This document shows positions 35,812-46,764 of a DNA stretch of 64,000 nucleotides, one piece after another. The DNA is from Casuarina equisetifolia (taxonomy: Eukaryota > Streptophyta > Magnoliopsida > Fagales > Casuarinaceae). The stretch lies in NCBI GenBank assembly GCA_028551475.1, contig CM052362.1:6385354-6449353 (forward strand). The letters run 5' to 3'. The notes beneath the pieces were generated by a model that ran no database searches, was not told the origin of the DNA, and saw only the letters and a list, made by a program, of their open reading frames with translations. The stretch's first letter is position 1, and each line of letters starts with the position of its first letter. The position numbers and the translations under genes are program-made.

Positions 35812-37494
35812 CTAGTCACGGGACCCTCCTAGAGGATAATGGCGCACAAAACTCCTCCGTAGACGGTGAAACGGCGGGTCCCAGCTGGATGGCTCCGGTG
35901 GATAAGCCACCGACATGAGGTCATAGTCTCCACCCAGCACGAATGGAGCGTCAAATGGATGGCGCTCATGGTGGTAAAGGGGCCTCAATGGACTGGGAAA
36001 TCCTCCCCACAAGCCAGCTTCCGGCTTCCTCTTCTTCGCGGCCTCCAGAAGCCTCTTCCCCTTCCTCTTGATCTCCCAGCACGAGGAGAACATACCCTTC
36101 CATTTAGAGTATCCCTGTCTTACGGTTATACGTCCACACTCCTCGACAAACTTTCGTTTCCACAATTCATTGGTGGAGGACAAATATCGCAGCTCGGAGC
36201 ACACGCATGCCACTTTTGCAAGATCATCGCCACGAAGATAATCTAGAATCTTGAGTTTCAGATCCGCAGGGAGACGCATAAAGCACGGCGGAGGCATCAG
36301 ATCAGCCCTTTCGCAAAGATCAATCAACAGTGGCAATGCCAAACCATCCTTCACAATCTTCCAAAACTCAAAAAGCTGAGTTTCTGGGTACCCATCTTCT
36401 TCGTTAGTGCCATCAACCGAGTCACTGTTCGCTAAACTTACGGCCGGCACAAACCTGTTGTCATTCAGAAACACCTTGTGCAACCCCGGCGCGGCCTTAG
36501 ACAACGATCCGTAGATATGGACAAAGTGCCCTAAACTCTGAAACCTCAAAACAACACTATCAACCGCATTACCGAAATCACCAGAGCCATATTCTAGTAG
36601 CTCAGGCAGAGTGTACCAAAGCGACGCCGACAAAAAGTTCGAAGGCCACTCGTCTGCGACTTGCAATCGATCGACCAGCTTACCGGCGGCCGAATCGATA
36701 CCGACGAAGCCAGACTCCAAAAGAACCGCGTGAACCCCGATTACCAAAAGCCTACGGTCACTACCATGGTCGCCCAGCTCCTTGCTCAGCACCCTCTTCA
36801 GAAGACAACGCTCACCCTTCTTGACCATGGAAGCCGACCAATCGTCCATTTCCATCGTTTCGGCACCAGAAAAATCCACGATTTCTGCGTTTTCCGAGTT
36901 GAAAACCACGGAACCGCCGCGCTCTTCCTGCGCAATTGTTGAATCGCTCATATAGGAGTCTGCAATCTCAGGATTCAAAAACGAAAAATCTCCAACTGAG
37001 GTACCTTGATTCGAAGGAATTTCTGCTATGACCGGGGATTCCCGAGGAATTCCAGGCGGGGGTTGTAGATCCGGGGAATTCGGAGTTACGGCTTGAGGTA
37101 GTTCTTGCACCAAATTGGAGTTAGAATCGGAATTAGGGGCTAGGATTTGAGAAGAAGACGGAGAGAAAGCGGTGGGGTTGACGGTGAACAAAATAAGGTC
37201 GCCGGAGGTGACACCGAGGGACTGGAGGGACGCTTCGGGTGATGACGCGTCGAGCTCGTCCTTGCGATCGAGGGAGAGATGGATAGAAGAGGAGGAAGGA
37301 GAAGAAAAAGAAGCAGCGGAAGACAACGTTGATAGAGCTAGGATTTGCTTGAGTTGCCGGAGAGTAGAAGGCCTAGGGACTTCGATTTTCAGTGTCTCTT
37401 TGGATTCGAGAGATCGGAGCGTCAGTTTCGCGGTTGCCTTTGCCAAAGAAAACGGAGGTGATGCGAGGTCGTTACAACTGATGCAATTCCGCAA
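35812..37494 (-). CDS. SKIP22: SKIP22/FBXO7-type F-box protein, copy B; usual start codon lost
   Basis: Single open frame of 560 codons with the same domain order as copy A: ubiquitin-like (LTLRSLESKETLKIEV..., DASSPEASLQSLGVTSGDLI), PI31/FBXO7-type region (LLVIGVHAVLLESGFVGID, FEFWKIVKDGLALPLLIDLC), F-box (MRLPADLKLKILDYLRGDDL), and a tail with GGDYDL and YPLGGSRD. At the place of the family's first Met (37431-37429) the codon is GCG, read as Ala in KATAKLTLR. The frame stays open upstream to an ATG at 37494, which would add 21 residues (MRNCISCNDLASPPFSLAKA...). Translation may therefore use the upstream ATG or may have been lost. The absence of stops over 1.6 kb suggests recent loss or continued use. 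Confidence 0.75.
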   Translation of the reverse strand: MRNCISCNDLASPPFSLAKATAKLTLRSLESKETLKIEVPRPSTLRQLKQILALSTLSSAASFSSPSSSSIHLSLDRKDELDASSPEASLQSLGVTSGDLILFTVNPTAFSPSSSQILAPNSDSNSNLVQELPQAVTPNSPDLQPPPGIPRESPVIAEIPSNQGTSVGDFSFLNPEIADSYMSDSTIAQEERGGSVVFNSENAEIVDFSGAETMEMDDWSASMVKKGERCLLKRVLSKELGDHGSDRRLLVIGVHAVLLESGFVGIDSAAGKLVDRLQVADEWPSNFLSASLWYTLPELLEYGSGDFGNAVDSVVLRFQSLGHFVHIYGSLSKAAPGLHKVFLNDNRFVPAVSLANSDSVDGTNEEDGYPETQLFEFWKIVKDGLALPLLIDLCERADLMPPPCFMRLPADLKLKILDYLRGDDLAKVACVCSELRYLSSTNELWKRKFVEECGRITVRQGYSKWKGMFSSCWEIKRKGKRLLEAAKKRKPEAGLWGGFPSPLRPLYHHERHPFDAPFVLGGDYDLMSVAYPPEPSSWDPPFHRLRRSFVRHYPLGGSRD

Positions 37495-37499
37495 AAATA

Positions 37500-39220
37500 A
37501 AAAAATGTCTACAAATCTGCCACGTACATATCAAATTCAGTGAATTTGCCCCGTCAGGATAAAATTATTGTATTTATTTATTTATTTCCTTTATCAGCTC
37601 GTAATATAAGGATAGAAAAATATCTAAGTAAATATTAAATTAACTAATTACTAATCATGAATAACTCCTAAAATTTATCTAACAACCCAATTATAGATTG
37701 ATTAAATAAATTTAAGAAAACTTAATACAAGAAATATGTTAGAATATCTTATATTACCTAAATATGAATATCTATTATTTATATTTGCAAGAGTGATAAT
37801 ATCATGGGATGGCAAAATTTCTTAATTTATAGGTTTAGTAAACCTCTTTAACTCATTAATTCAATATATCTTTATATGTAAAATAAAATAAACTAAATGT
37901 ATTATGATATATGAATATTCTTAGTTTACACCAAAAGCTATACAAATATATTATATGTCTATCCATATTTAATTTACAATTACATATTATAAGAAGTAAT
38001 TGCATATCATCTCATTTTAATCTCAAACATTCAAATCATATTATTTAAGTAATAGCTAATCACTTAAAAGTGTTAAACACATTAATATATAACTCATATA
38101 AGTAAAATATTTTAAAAAATATATTAACTATGAAATTCATAACATTATAATTAGGTTATATCATAATTCTAACAAAAGTAAATTAAAATATAAAGAAATT
38201 ATAAGCATAAACAATAATAGAAATTAAATGAGGCATCTGGAACCAAAGAACAAGATGTTATATTTTTTGTCTTCTCTTCTAAAAAAACCTTGAATTTTTA
38301 GCCTCTTTATTGAGTTGTGCTGAATTTTCTTTTTCCTTTTTTTGTCTCTTCTTTTCTCTTAAATAGGATTTAGGGTTTAAACATGTCTCTAATCCCAATA
38401 GAAGTGAGTTTTAATTGGGTTTTGAACTTCTAATATGACCAAGTTTTTTAATTATATAAAAAAACCAATAATAATAGAAAATATAATAATAATACTTATC
38501 CAAAGCCTAAACCCATCTTAACTTTTTTGATTTTGATATTCTAACCACATTTTGCCACACAACAAGCATCAACTCCATGCTCATCATTTTTCTCCATGTT
38601 TCCTTGTGCTAATAAATAAGAAAAATTTAAGTAAATAAAGAGAAATTCAAATATTTTCTCACAAGTATTACATTATTTATTACCTAAATTAGGTAAAATA
38701 ACTCCATAAAAATAGAGTTATCAATAATTATCCATTAAATAGTTTGACTAATAGAATAACTAAGTTCATATTTCCTCATAACTCTTTGATAATCATGGTG
38801 GACAGATATTAATGAAAGGTCTCAATTACCTTTCTAAGTATCTCTTATTGTATTGCATTTGATTTTATCTATTTCTCTACGTTATTTACTTTTTTAGGTT
38901 TTTTCTAATTGTATTACCTATCTAGGTTATTTACCTTCCAAGGTTGTCTTAATTGTATTTATATTATTAATGTATTTCATTCAGTTTGTCAACTTATCTA
39001 AGTTACTTACCTAGGTTTTCTTAATTGTATTTTATTTGTATTTATAAACTTGTACTTGAAGGAATAGCTCCTAAATAGAAATAATGGCTTTTTCTAAAAC
39101 TTGGTTTTCTTGGTTTACATTTGTAACAACGTTTAATTCAAAATTAATGCAAACATTGACAATGTTTGCAAATTATTGTGTCCATCCAAAACTCCAACTT
39201 TCTACATAAGCCTTTTGATT
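37500..39220. other. AT-rich upstream spacer of F-box gene B
   Basis: 37505-37550 is shared with the F-box gene A upstream region. Beyond that I see only AT-rich sequence and no gene. Confidence 0.45.
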
Positions 39221-39560
39221 AAGTACTAATCTAACTAGTAACTAAACAAACTTGGGCATCAATGTGACAAAGTTTTACTTTTGTGACAAATTTTGTCAGA
39301 AAAAATTGTTTCAAAATAGGATTAAACATTCAAATATAATATCATAATCCAAATACAAGAGGCAAAATGTTACGAATTTCTTTAACTTTGATGTAACTTG
39401 TAAAGAATGTTTTCAACTTTGATATCAGTTGTCAGGGATTTGAGATTGCATCAAAATTGTTACCTTGCCAGCCCCACAAGGCCCGGTCCTTATGTTTGTT
39501 AGTAAAAGTGGTGACTTATATAGTCAATTAGAAGCACGGCAAAGGTAAGAATGGGTTAAA
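39221..39560. repeat. Scar of a deleted LEA-like gene (unit 2)
   Basis: 39221-39255 (tactaatct, agtaactaaacaaacttggg) is the 3' flank of the LEA-like genes, as at 46765-46800 and 49730-49750. It runs directly into 39256-39560, which matches the 5' flank of LEA copy C at 51010-51310 (aatgtgacaaa, tttttcaactttgatatcaa-type words, ggcccggtccttatgttt). The gene between the flanks is missing. Confidence 0.7.
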
Positions 39561-41092
39561 CATTGTACAATAACTGCAAACTTCTACAATCTCATAAGAA
39601 ATGCCTAAATTGTATCTAAAACGATTGATAAAAATTTAAACCTCACGAAAAGTTTAGATATTTTCAGAAAAAAAAATTGATTCTTTCATACCCTTACTAT
39701 TTTTTGGAGAATATACATTTCTCTAAGTCTATTTAAAATTGTGGAGTAGATGACTCATTAGCCTTTAGACTCCATTGGTTGTAAAGGTTGAAAAGAAAGA
39801 TAACATTAAATTTCTTTTATCTTTTCTTAAATTAGTTTCTAGTGTTTTGTCATTTGATCCCCATACCAGATATCCAAATATTCTCCATTAAATTCATTTC
39901 AAACTTAATTTTGTCATTTGACCCATAATTTTTTTTTGTTGCAATCCTGGTTTCAAAAGCGAAAAATTGAAATTCTTTCAATCGTATATTGTAGTTGGAT
40001 TTGTTTAGATGTGATCAATGAATTTCACATTATTAAAAGATATATTAGAGTCACTACTTATATCATAATGGAATTTATAGACTTTTAAGTTTTCTTTTGA
40101 GTTAAATAATGTGCATCTTAATATGGTATTAAAGCTTAGATCCTCTTTAACACCATTATGACTCTATTGATTTGAGGCCAAGCATTGTTTAAGAAAATTA
40201 GAAGAGTAAGAACGTTTCATTTTGAAGCAAAAAGGTGTGTCCTTTGTAGTGCTTTTGACAAAAATAAGTGTGCAGTTAGAACGTCAAGTTATGAAAGTTA
40301 CAACAAAAAGTGAACTTCGAGCTTTCTCTCTTGAAGATTTTACGTAATTTTTGTTATAAGTTTCTAAAAGGAGCAAGAGGGTGACTCACGCTGTAACAGT
40401 TTACGTATGTATGCCAAAACGATATGTTGTTGACTTCTTTCACATTTTCATGAATTATTTGTGATTTATCTTTGTCATGCATCACCTATATATGGATCAA
40501 ACATACAGTTATATAAGCACACACTCAAACATGACAAATTTAAGATGTTGGGATCAACATAATATTTTACTATCCCTATAGTCTTCTCATTGGAGAGGGA
40601 ATAACATCCAATAATTTGTTAGTCTACTAAGATGTTACCAATCCAAAAGGCTAATAAAGTGCATGAAGTGGATGTTTTCATTGCAATTGTTGCACAACGT
40701 GGTAATGCAGCATTATAATAGTTTAATAATTTAATCATCATGATGAATGAGCATATTAAGATGTGCCTAATGAGTCTCACATAAATAAGAAATATATTAA
40801 GAATTTTGCATATAAGATAATGAATTTTACTAACTCTTAATCCATCTTTTAAATTGAAAAACAAATCTCTTACTGAAATTCACCTAGTTCATTGCAAGAG
40901 AGAGAGAGAGACATATTTTGGTATAAAAGATTTTTAAGTATTGTTTGAACAAAGTATGACTTCTTTATTGTTTTTAACATGCCTCCTACAATCATCAAAC
41001 ACTATAGGTTTTATGCCAAGAGTAATATGTCCTCAAATAATTTGCTTTACATTGAGAGATGCCAAGAGTATGACATTTCCCTGCAAACCATT
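39561..41092. other. Spacer of the repeated block, unit 2
   Basis: 39700-39790 resembles 18640-18760 (ttcatacc/ttcatact, aattgtggagtagatgactcat), and 40900-41092 resembles 33120-33275 and 51660-51790. No gene seen. Confidence 0.5.
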
Positions 41093-41936
41093 TTAGATAT
41101 ACCTCGTCCATGAAAAGTGTCTTCTAAAACTGAGCTTTGGTAACATATATATATCATTGTCTTTCCCCGAACCGAAGAGGAAGGGGTAATCTTTCCCCTT
41201 ACAGAACCAAAGAGGAAGGTTTAGATCTTTCAATCTTATGTCGTGAGGGATGTGACCTATGTTAGGTCCATAAGATACCACAGCTTTTGGTGTTCTATGA
41301 TTCACCTCCGAATAATGATTAGGTAGTTCGATCCTTTTGATTCTTCTCTTCATAGTAAACTGATGGGGGGACGCGGAGCAATAGGTCGAATTACTATATA
41401 AAGAAGAGTTGTAAACTATAGGACTTCTTGTTCGAGTAGGAAGATTTCGGTTTTTCTCGTTCCTTCTCTTCAATAAGAATAGGGATTTGAAATGATACAA
41501 ATTCCTCTTCATTCTGTTGTGCTCAGCGAAGGAACTGCCTAAGCATACTTTTTCGGATCCAAACTTCTTTGTTCTTTCTAAGTCTTCTTCTTGCATAGAA
41601 GAACGCAACTCTTGCAAAAACCGGCATTTTAGTACTAGGCGGCATCCCCTCTTAGTTTTGAGTAGGTGGAACCATTCTGTTTTGGTTCTTCTCCACGTTC
41701 TCAACTGATATTTCGATATAGAAAGATCTCCTTCTTTCTTCACCGCGGATTCTCGCGTCATTTTCTTGAAAAGAAATTAGATCACCGTGGGAAACTTTCA
41801 AATGATTAATGCTTTCCTTTCCATTATTCACACAAACCCTTCGATGACTTATCGGCTGCCTTGCTTGACAAAGAAAAGTATAAATCTTGTGCACTACTAT
41901 GAACGTGTTACAGTCACAGGCATTTGAGATAAACAA
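41093..41936 (-). pseudogene. rps4: Nuclear copy of mitochondrial rps4 (NUMT), partial
   Basis: The minus strand encodes plant mitochondrial ribosomal protein S4 sequence. 41936-41700 gives ARQPISHRRVCVNNG and HLKVSHGDLISFQENDARIR; 41730-41093 gives WRRTKTEWFHLLKTKRGC, GSEKVCLGSSFAEHNRMKRN, NLPTRTRSPIVYNSSLYSNS and YGPNIGHIPHDIRLKD. About the first 90 residues of the protein are missing. A small deletion near 41720, relative to the sequence I remember for the family, shifts the frame. The C-terminus diverges after LNLPLW. It lacks nuclear targeting and is inferred to be a non-functional organelle-to-nucleus transfer. Confidence 0.85.
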
Positions 41937-42708
41937 AGATGTTTTAAACTTTATTATAAATAATTATGATTTATTAGTTAAATCCGGCCTTCTTATGCCT
42001 AGGTATCTTGCTTCATTGAATGTCAACAATGCAATTAATTTATTGAGGAAGTATTACTTAGAGGATCCGTCGATGATTAAGGTTATTAAATATAAGGATT
42101 TACAAAATGAGTTTATGGTGCGTATCCAACGTGCTCGTTATGAAACATTTATAATCAATCTTGCATCAGCCTACGATGGTTATAAATTTTATCTGCCCGC
42201 CTTCCTTGACTTCCGTGGTAGGGTCTACCGCGCAGGGGTATTACATTTCCATGAACGAGATTTAGCAAGAAGTTTAATTGTTTTTCCAACTAGTCAAAAC
42301 TCATATTATAAAATAGATGAAGTAGATAAGTTATTATTTGCAGCCGCCGCTTTTCATTTTAAGAAGTTTAATTCTTATGATGAAGCACATCAATGGTATC
42401 TCGATCAGATACATATGAAATTATCGGGTGAAAGTCTCATCCAGGTTGCTGTAGATGCAAGGGACCCCTATCAGTTCATAAGCAAGGCTCTATGTCTCGA
42501 AGGCGGCGGTAAGACTAATAAATTACAAATTCCTATTACACAAGATGCATCTGCAAGTGCTTATCAGATCATTAGTTACTTCTTGTTAGATAAAGAACTA
42601 GCTAAGAATACAAATATTATTCCAAATTATGAGGATAACAATTTACGGATAAGTGATATATACACCATCTTTCTAGACAGCTTAAGGTTTACTTGCAGAC
42701 TAAATTGA
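41890..42708 (+). pseudogene. Mitochondrial linear-plasmid-type RNA polymerase, central part
   Basis: Encodes single-subunit (T7-like) RNA polymerase sequence of the kind carried by plant mitochondrial linear plasmids. Recognisable segments are LASAYDGYKFYLPAFLDFRG, RVYRAGVLHFHERDLARSLI and ITQDASASAYQIISYFLLD, the last containing a catalytic-region Asp. The frame is open for about 270 codons but lacks the C-terminal catalytic parts. It is an insert from an organelle plasmid, not expected to work in the nucleus. Confidence 0.75.
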
Positions 42709-42779
42709 ATGCCGATCTAAGAAAGAAATTTATCTTTATACCATAATAAATTGAAATCTATTATAAAAAAAAATACAAT

Positions 42780-43147
42780 TGATAATATAAAATCAGGATC
42801 CGGTTGATAATAAAAAGAGGCGGGATATTGATCAAAAAACTGGTAATAAACCTAAAGTATATGCACTAGGGGCTTTATTGGTTGAATTTTTATTGGATAG
42901 AAAAATGATTACTCTTTCAAATGATTTAACCTTTTCCGAAACATATGTTTCTAAGAAGAGGAATGGTAAGTATTTTATACCTAAACATTTATTTGCTATA
43001 TGTAATTTTGATATTAGTCTCCTTCCTATCAAATTCAATCTACCAATGGTATGTAGGCCTTTAAATTGGGAGGTACGTACTCCGAATAAATCCAAAACAG
43101 ATGGTGGGAGGCCGAAATCTCTATCAGATCTTTCAGGGGGTACTTAA
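42780..43147 (+). pseudogene. Mitochondrial linear-plasmid-type RNA polymerase, more N-terminal part
   Basis: Encodes LLDRKMITLSNDLTFSETYV, PIKFNLPMVCRPLNWEVRTP and GGRPKSLSDLSGG. PMVxxPLxW is the conserved segment that in T7-like polymerases precedes the catalytic half. In this window it lies downstream of the more C-terminal segment (41890-42708) on the same strand, so the plasmid sequence has been rearranged. Confidence 0.65.
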
Positions 43148-43794
43148 GCAAACCAATAGGTGATTTTTATAATATTTATCGCTAAACGTTCTATAAAGTC
43201 GAACAACATCTTCCGGCTCCTTTCTTCAAATGTTTTGAATACAATAACAGGATTATCCTCACTGAAATATGTTTCAATACCATTGATCGTCTCAGAAGAC
43301 CGATCATCACCAGGTCTAGGTTCCACCTGCATCTTACAGCTCGCGCATCCCGAGAGCTTGCTAGCAATCTCGTCATCAGAGATATTAGGTATCTCACTTT
43401 CCTTCATTTCTGAATGATAGATTCGAATAAATATACAAGATAGCTCAGCATCATTGTATTCCTCTGCTTTTTTATTTACATGTTGATTAACCAAGGCATA
43501 GACAGGCAAATCTTTCCCATCCTCTTTAAATGGGATAGCCCCACCTATTGTAAAGGGTATTTCCCCGGCTTCTTTCATCATGACATAAATAATAGTAAAC
43601 TTCCCATAATCACACACAGTTGTGTAAGCGTACTTGATTACTAATCGCATTATTGCAAATACTAACAGCCCATTGTCATTACATTTTAATGGCATTTTAA
43701 ATAAAAGTCTAGCAATTATCAATCCAGAATAGGGAACAGTGCGTGTTTCTTTCTTGATTGATTTTAGTAAGCTGCCCCATAAAACATCAAACAC
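43144..43794 (-). pseudogene. Probable mitochondrial-plasmid family-B DNA polymerase, N-terminal region
   Basis: Open frame of 216 codons. Segments VYALVNQHVNKKAEEYNDAE, LSCIFIRIYHSEM and NISDDEIASKLSG resemble the N-terminal region of organellar family-B DNA polymerases from linear plasmids. The exonuclease and polymerase motifs are not present. I am moderately sure of the family; neighbouring plasmid RNA polymerase pieces support it. Its 5' end lies in the left arm of the inverted repeat. Confidence 0.5.
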
Positions 43795-44252
43795 ATATTT
43801 ATCTATATATTTTTATATATTTCATCCTTATATTTCTTGCCCATATGACTTGTTGAAGATCGGATCCAACTGACTGACCGGTTTCCTGGTCGGCATGAAC
43901 CAGACTAGAGAAACTCTCACTCATTCCAAGCATTTCTTTGACCCACATTGAATCCATTCCTATATGTTCCAACAACAAAAAGATCTGCTGGATCCACATG
44001 GGTCAAAGAAATGCTTGGAATAAGTGAGACTTCCTCTAGTCTAGTTCATGCAGTCCAAGAAACCAGTCAGTCAGTTGGATCCAATCTTCAACAAGTCATT
44101 TCCAATCAGCCGGATGCTCAGTATTTGCGGTTACTGGGCATAGTAGCTGGGAGTGTGGTGGTTGGAGCCATCGTACTTTGGGTTGCCTCTTATGGGCAAG
44201 AAATATAAGGTTGAAATATATAATAAAAAAATATGTGTTTGATGTTTTATGG
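43776..44252. repeat. Large inverted repeat, arms about 180 and 264 bp, 33 bp spacer
   Basis: Left arm is 43776-43955 and right arm 43989-44252. The arms pair over tcaaagaaatgcttggaata / its complement, over gttggatccaatcttcaaca-type sequence, and at the outer ends over gggcaagaaatataagg and tgtttgatgttttatggg. The right arm contains about 86 bp (44099-44185) with no partner in the left arm. Several mismatches suggest some age. Probably from the mitochondrial plasmid. Confidence 0.85.
43948..44208 (+). CDS. Hypothetical plasmid-derived small protein with one membrane segment
   Basis: 86 codons. The middle reads STWVKEMLGISETSSSLVHA and QETSQSVGSNLQQVI; the C-terminal third (LRLLGIVAGSVVVGAIVLWV) is a clear hydrophobic segment. 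The opposite arm of the inverted repeat (43999-43799, minus) encodes a similar peptide, SMWVKEMLGMSESFSSLVHA, without the membrane part. I do not recognise it. It may be a small ORF of a mitochondrial linear plasmid; there is no sign that it is expressed here. Confidence 0.35.
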   Translation: MNPFLYVPTTKRSAGSTWVKEMLGISETSSSLVHAVQETSQSVGSNLQQVISNQPDAQYLRLLGIVAGSVVVGAIVLWVASYGQEI

Positions 44253-44812
44253 GCCAGCAGAATATTCAATCATGAACCTAGCCCGTTGGATATCTTTCCC
44301 AGTACAATCCAATCTGCCTCGATAGAACAGAGCCTACTATCCCCAAGCCCTTGTATAGTAGGCTACACCAAGTTTGGAAAACTCCTATTGATGAGGTTTT
44401 TTTTCCTCTATAGGCAGGAAACCCATCCTAAACCATTGACGTCTAAAAGACAAGTCGTTTTGTCAAAAAAGGATCAGGGTATGGATGACTCATTTAGGAA
44501 TCTAGAACCATCTCCAAGTACCTTTCTCTATCACATGCGAGCTAAGTTCCCTATTAGGATCCCTAGTAAAGCCTTCATTAGGATCTCTATTAGCGTTCCC
44601 TAATCAAATCTCTGTTAAGGTTTGGAACCCTGAATCACATCCATGGAAAGGTAACATGACGATAGATGATTACTTTCCAGGTCGGAAAGTGAAAGCCTAA
44701 ACGCCCTTATTGCACTATATCCGATGAAGATACAGACACTCAAGAGCCTTGGGGGCTAATTTGTTCCGCATCGAAGAATCAACATGAGGGAAAAATATGC
44801 ACCCAAGAAATG
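44253..44812. other. Remainder of the organelle-type insertion
   Basis: GC content and codon-like runs differ from the surrounding AT-rich spacer. The + frame to 44603 has no recognisable domain. Likely mitochondrial intergenic sequence, by position only. Confidence 0.3.
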
Positions 44813-45243
44813 CTATGGTGAGTTGATGAGCGATGCCGGCATTCCGTAAGTACTCAGAGAATGCGTTAGACGTTCATTCTCCTCCCCCATCAGATCGTCA
44901 GGTCTTGTTGTTATGGGTCTATCAAAAGCTTTTTCAACGGAAGCCCGAAACGCCTGAAAATGGGAAAATACCTCGGACTTATGTTTCATGATGTAAATCC
45001 AGGTAAACCTGCTATAGTCGTCAACAAAAATGACATAGTAGCGAGAGCCAGATAGGGAAGGCACGGGAGCTGGTCCCCATACATTAGAATGCACAAGTGC
45101 AAAGGGTGCAATTTTCTTAAATGAAGGGAAGGGTAAGTATTGACTGGGATATGTTGTTCCTAAAACCAACTCGTAAGAGAAGAACATGTACTTCATCTTT
45201 TTAAGAACTTTTAAACAAGATTTGCGTAAGATAAAATAAGCCA
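44813..45243 (-). mobile_element. Copia (Ty1-type) fossil, integrase core fragment
   Basis: The minus strand encodes the start of a copia integrase core: HSNVWGPAPVPSLSGSRYYV, FVDDYSRFTWIY and FRASVEKAFDRPITT. No LTR, gag or reverse transcriptase adjoins. A short broken piece of an old element, at the right edge of the 41.09-45.24 kb insertion. Confidence 0.8.
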
Positions 45244-46100
45244 CATTTGAATCTTATCCTTTATGAATGAAGAAACCAACTTTGAAGTTTAGGCATATTG
45301 GAAAAAGAAAAGGACAATTGATTGGCAACTACACAAGTAACAATACACAATTTTCATATTTTGATGGAGTGTAGAGACCAAGTTTGTCAAAAAACCCATA
45401 GTCCCAAGCCAAAAGTTAGCTTAAAAATTAGATGACCATTTTTTAATCTAAGTTTTACTTTATGAATTTTCTTCTAGTATATGGCTTATATTGTACACAC
45501 TAAGCATTATTAAACTCAAGATCACATGATATATAGTGAATTTAGCTTGGGCTTCAGTACCATGTTAAAAGCTCATTTTCACTTCAAAAGTTAGCTCATG
45601 GGGTAAAGAATTATTTATATTTAATTAGGCAAAAGCATCCAACCAAAGCTCACGGAGCTCATCAATGAGATTAGAACAAGGAGTGTAAAGGATGCATCTT
45701 AAGTAGTCCTTTTTTTTTTTCCTCAATTTTTTGCTCCCATTTTAAGGAGACTTCGTTGCATTCTACATGACTTTGCTACCATAACTATAGAGATCACCAC
45801 ACTATACATGTAAACTACATTTCTAAGCTTTGAATCTCTAAGTCAAATCTAAACAAGATTAAGATAATAAACCTAACAATCATATTCCAAATTACTAATA
45901 AGGTGTGAAGACTAGGGTTAGATCAACACATCATATTATCCTTGATAAATCCTTGAAAGACTCATCATCATCCACCAATGACAAGGCTGCCTCCAAGGAT
46001 CTCTTTACTTTCAAGTTTGTCTCGCCATCTAAACTCTTTGTCTCCGCATAGCAAATCTCATCCTCACAAGACTATGAGAGGAAGCAAACCCTACTGTAAG
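45244..46100. other. Spacer of the repeated block, resuming after the insertion
   Basis: Aligns with 51830-52930 (shared aattggcaactacacaag-type words, agaccaagtttgtcaaaaa, atgactttgctaccat and catctaaactc). No gene seen. Confidence 0.6.
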
Positions 46101-46745
46101 GCCATCTGTATTTGGTCCAACAACGAATTGGATGAAATAAAGCAATAGAAAAAATGCAGCCGTATATAACTGCAGAGAAATTACAGAATATGGTTATGAC
46201 ATGAGCTGCTGTGATGTTATCTAGGATAGGAAATGTTTGGATGTGCTGAGAAAAACTGATTTGAGCAACGTCCCAGCATCTTTACCACATGGAAGTCCTC
46301 AAGATAAAAGATGTACAAAGGGACCATTGTCTTGTTAAAGGTCTTTTTACTTCTCTTTTTAATCACGACACCAGAGCAATGGTCACCCAGATGCTGCAAC
46401 TTCTGGAAGCTGACATCATACTTCTTTTTGACAACTACGTGATCGGCACCCAATTAACATGGCAAGCTACAATCTAATGGGCAAAAACCCCTAAATATTT
46501 CTATTGTATCACAAAAGAAAGCAGGCTACAAAGACTGTTTCTGCACAATGGATTACGTCTTCTGTTTTCTTTTGCAAGGGAGAGGCACCTTAGGAAACTT
46601 ACAAAGCATTGTCGCCTCCGTTGAAGTTGCCATCAGCAAAGGTGCAGCAACAGTAAGCACAAAAGATGTCAAATATGCACTAGCTCTGCGTGCCACTGGA
46701 ATATCAAAGAGTGATTTCTTATTTGGAAGCAAAGATTCATAGTTA
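46101..46745 (-). pseudogene. EGY3: EGY3 fragment: parts of exons 4 and 5 with the intron between (unit 2)
   Basis: 46110-46165 matches the exon 5 start at about 54680-54760; 46165-46540 matches the intron; 46553-46745 matches exon 4 (NYESLLPNKKSLFDIPVARR, ASAYLTS). Compared with the intact gene it lacks the last exon and most of exon 5, and exon 4 is cut at NYE, where LEA 3'-flank sequence follows. Non-functional. Confidence 0.88.
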
Positions 46746-46764
46746 AACATTTTGACCAAATACT

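Noticed and set aside
41093-44812. Possibility that the organelle-type genes are functional nuclear transfers
   Set aside because: rps4 is truncated and frameshifted, the polymerase pieces are partial and out of order, and no targeting leader precedes any of them.
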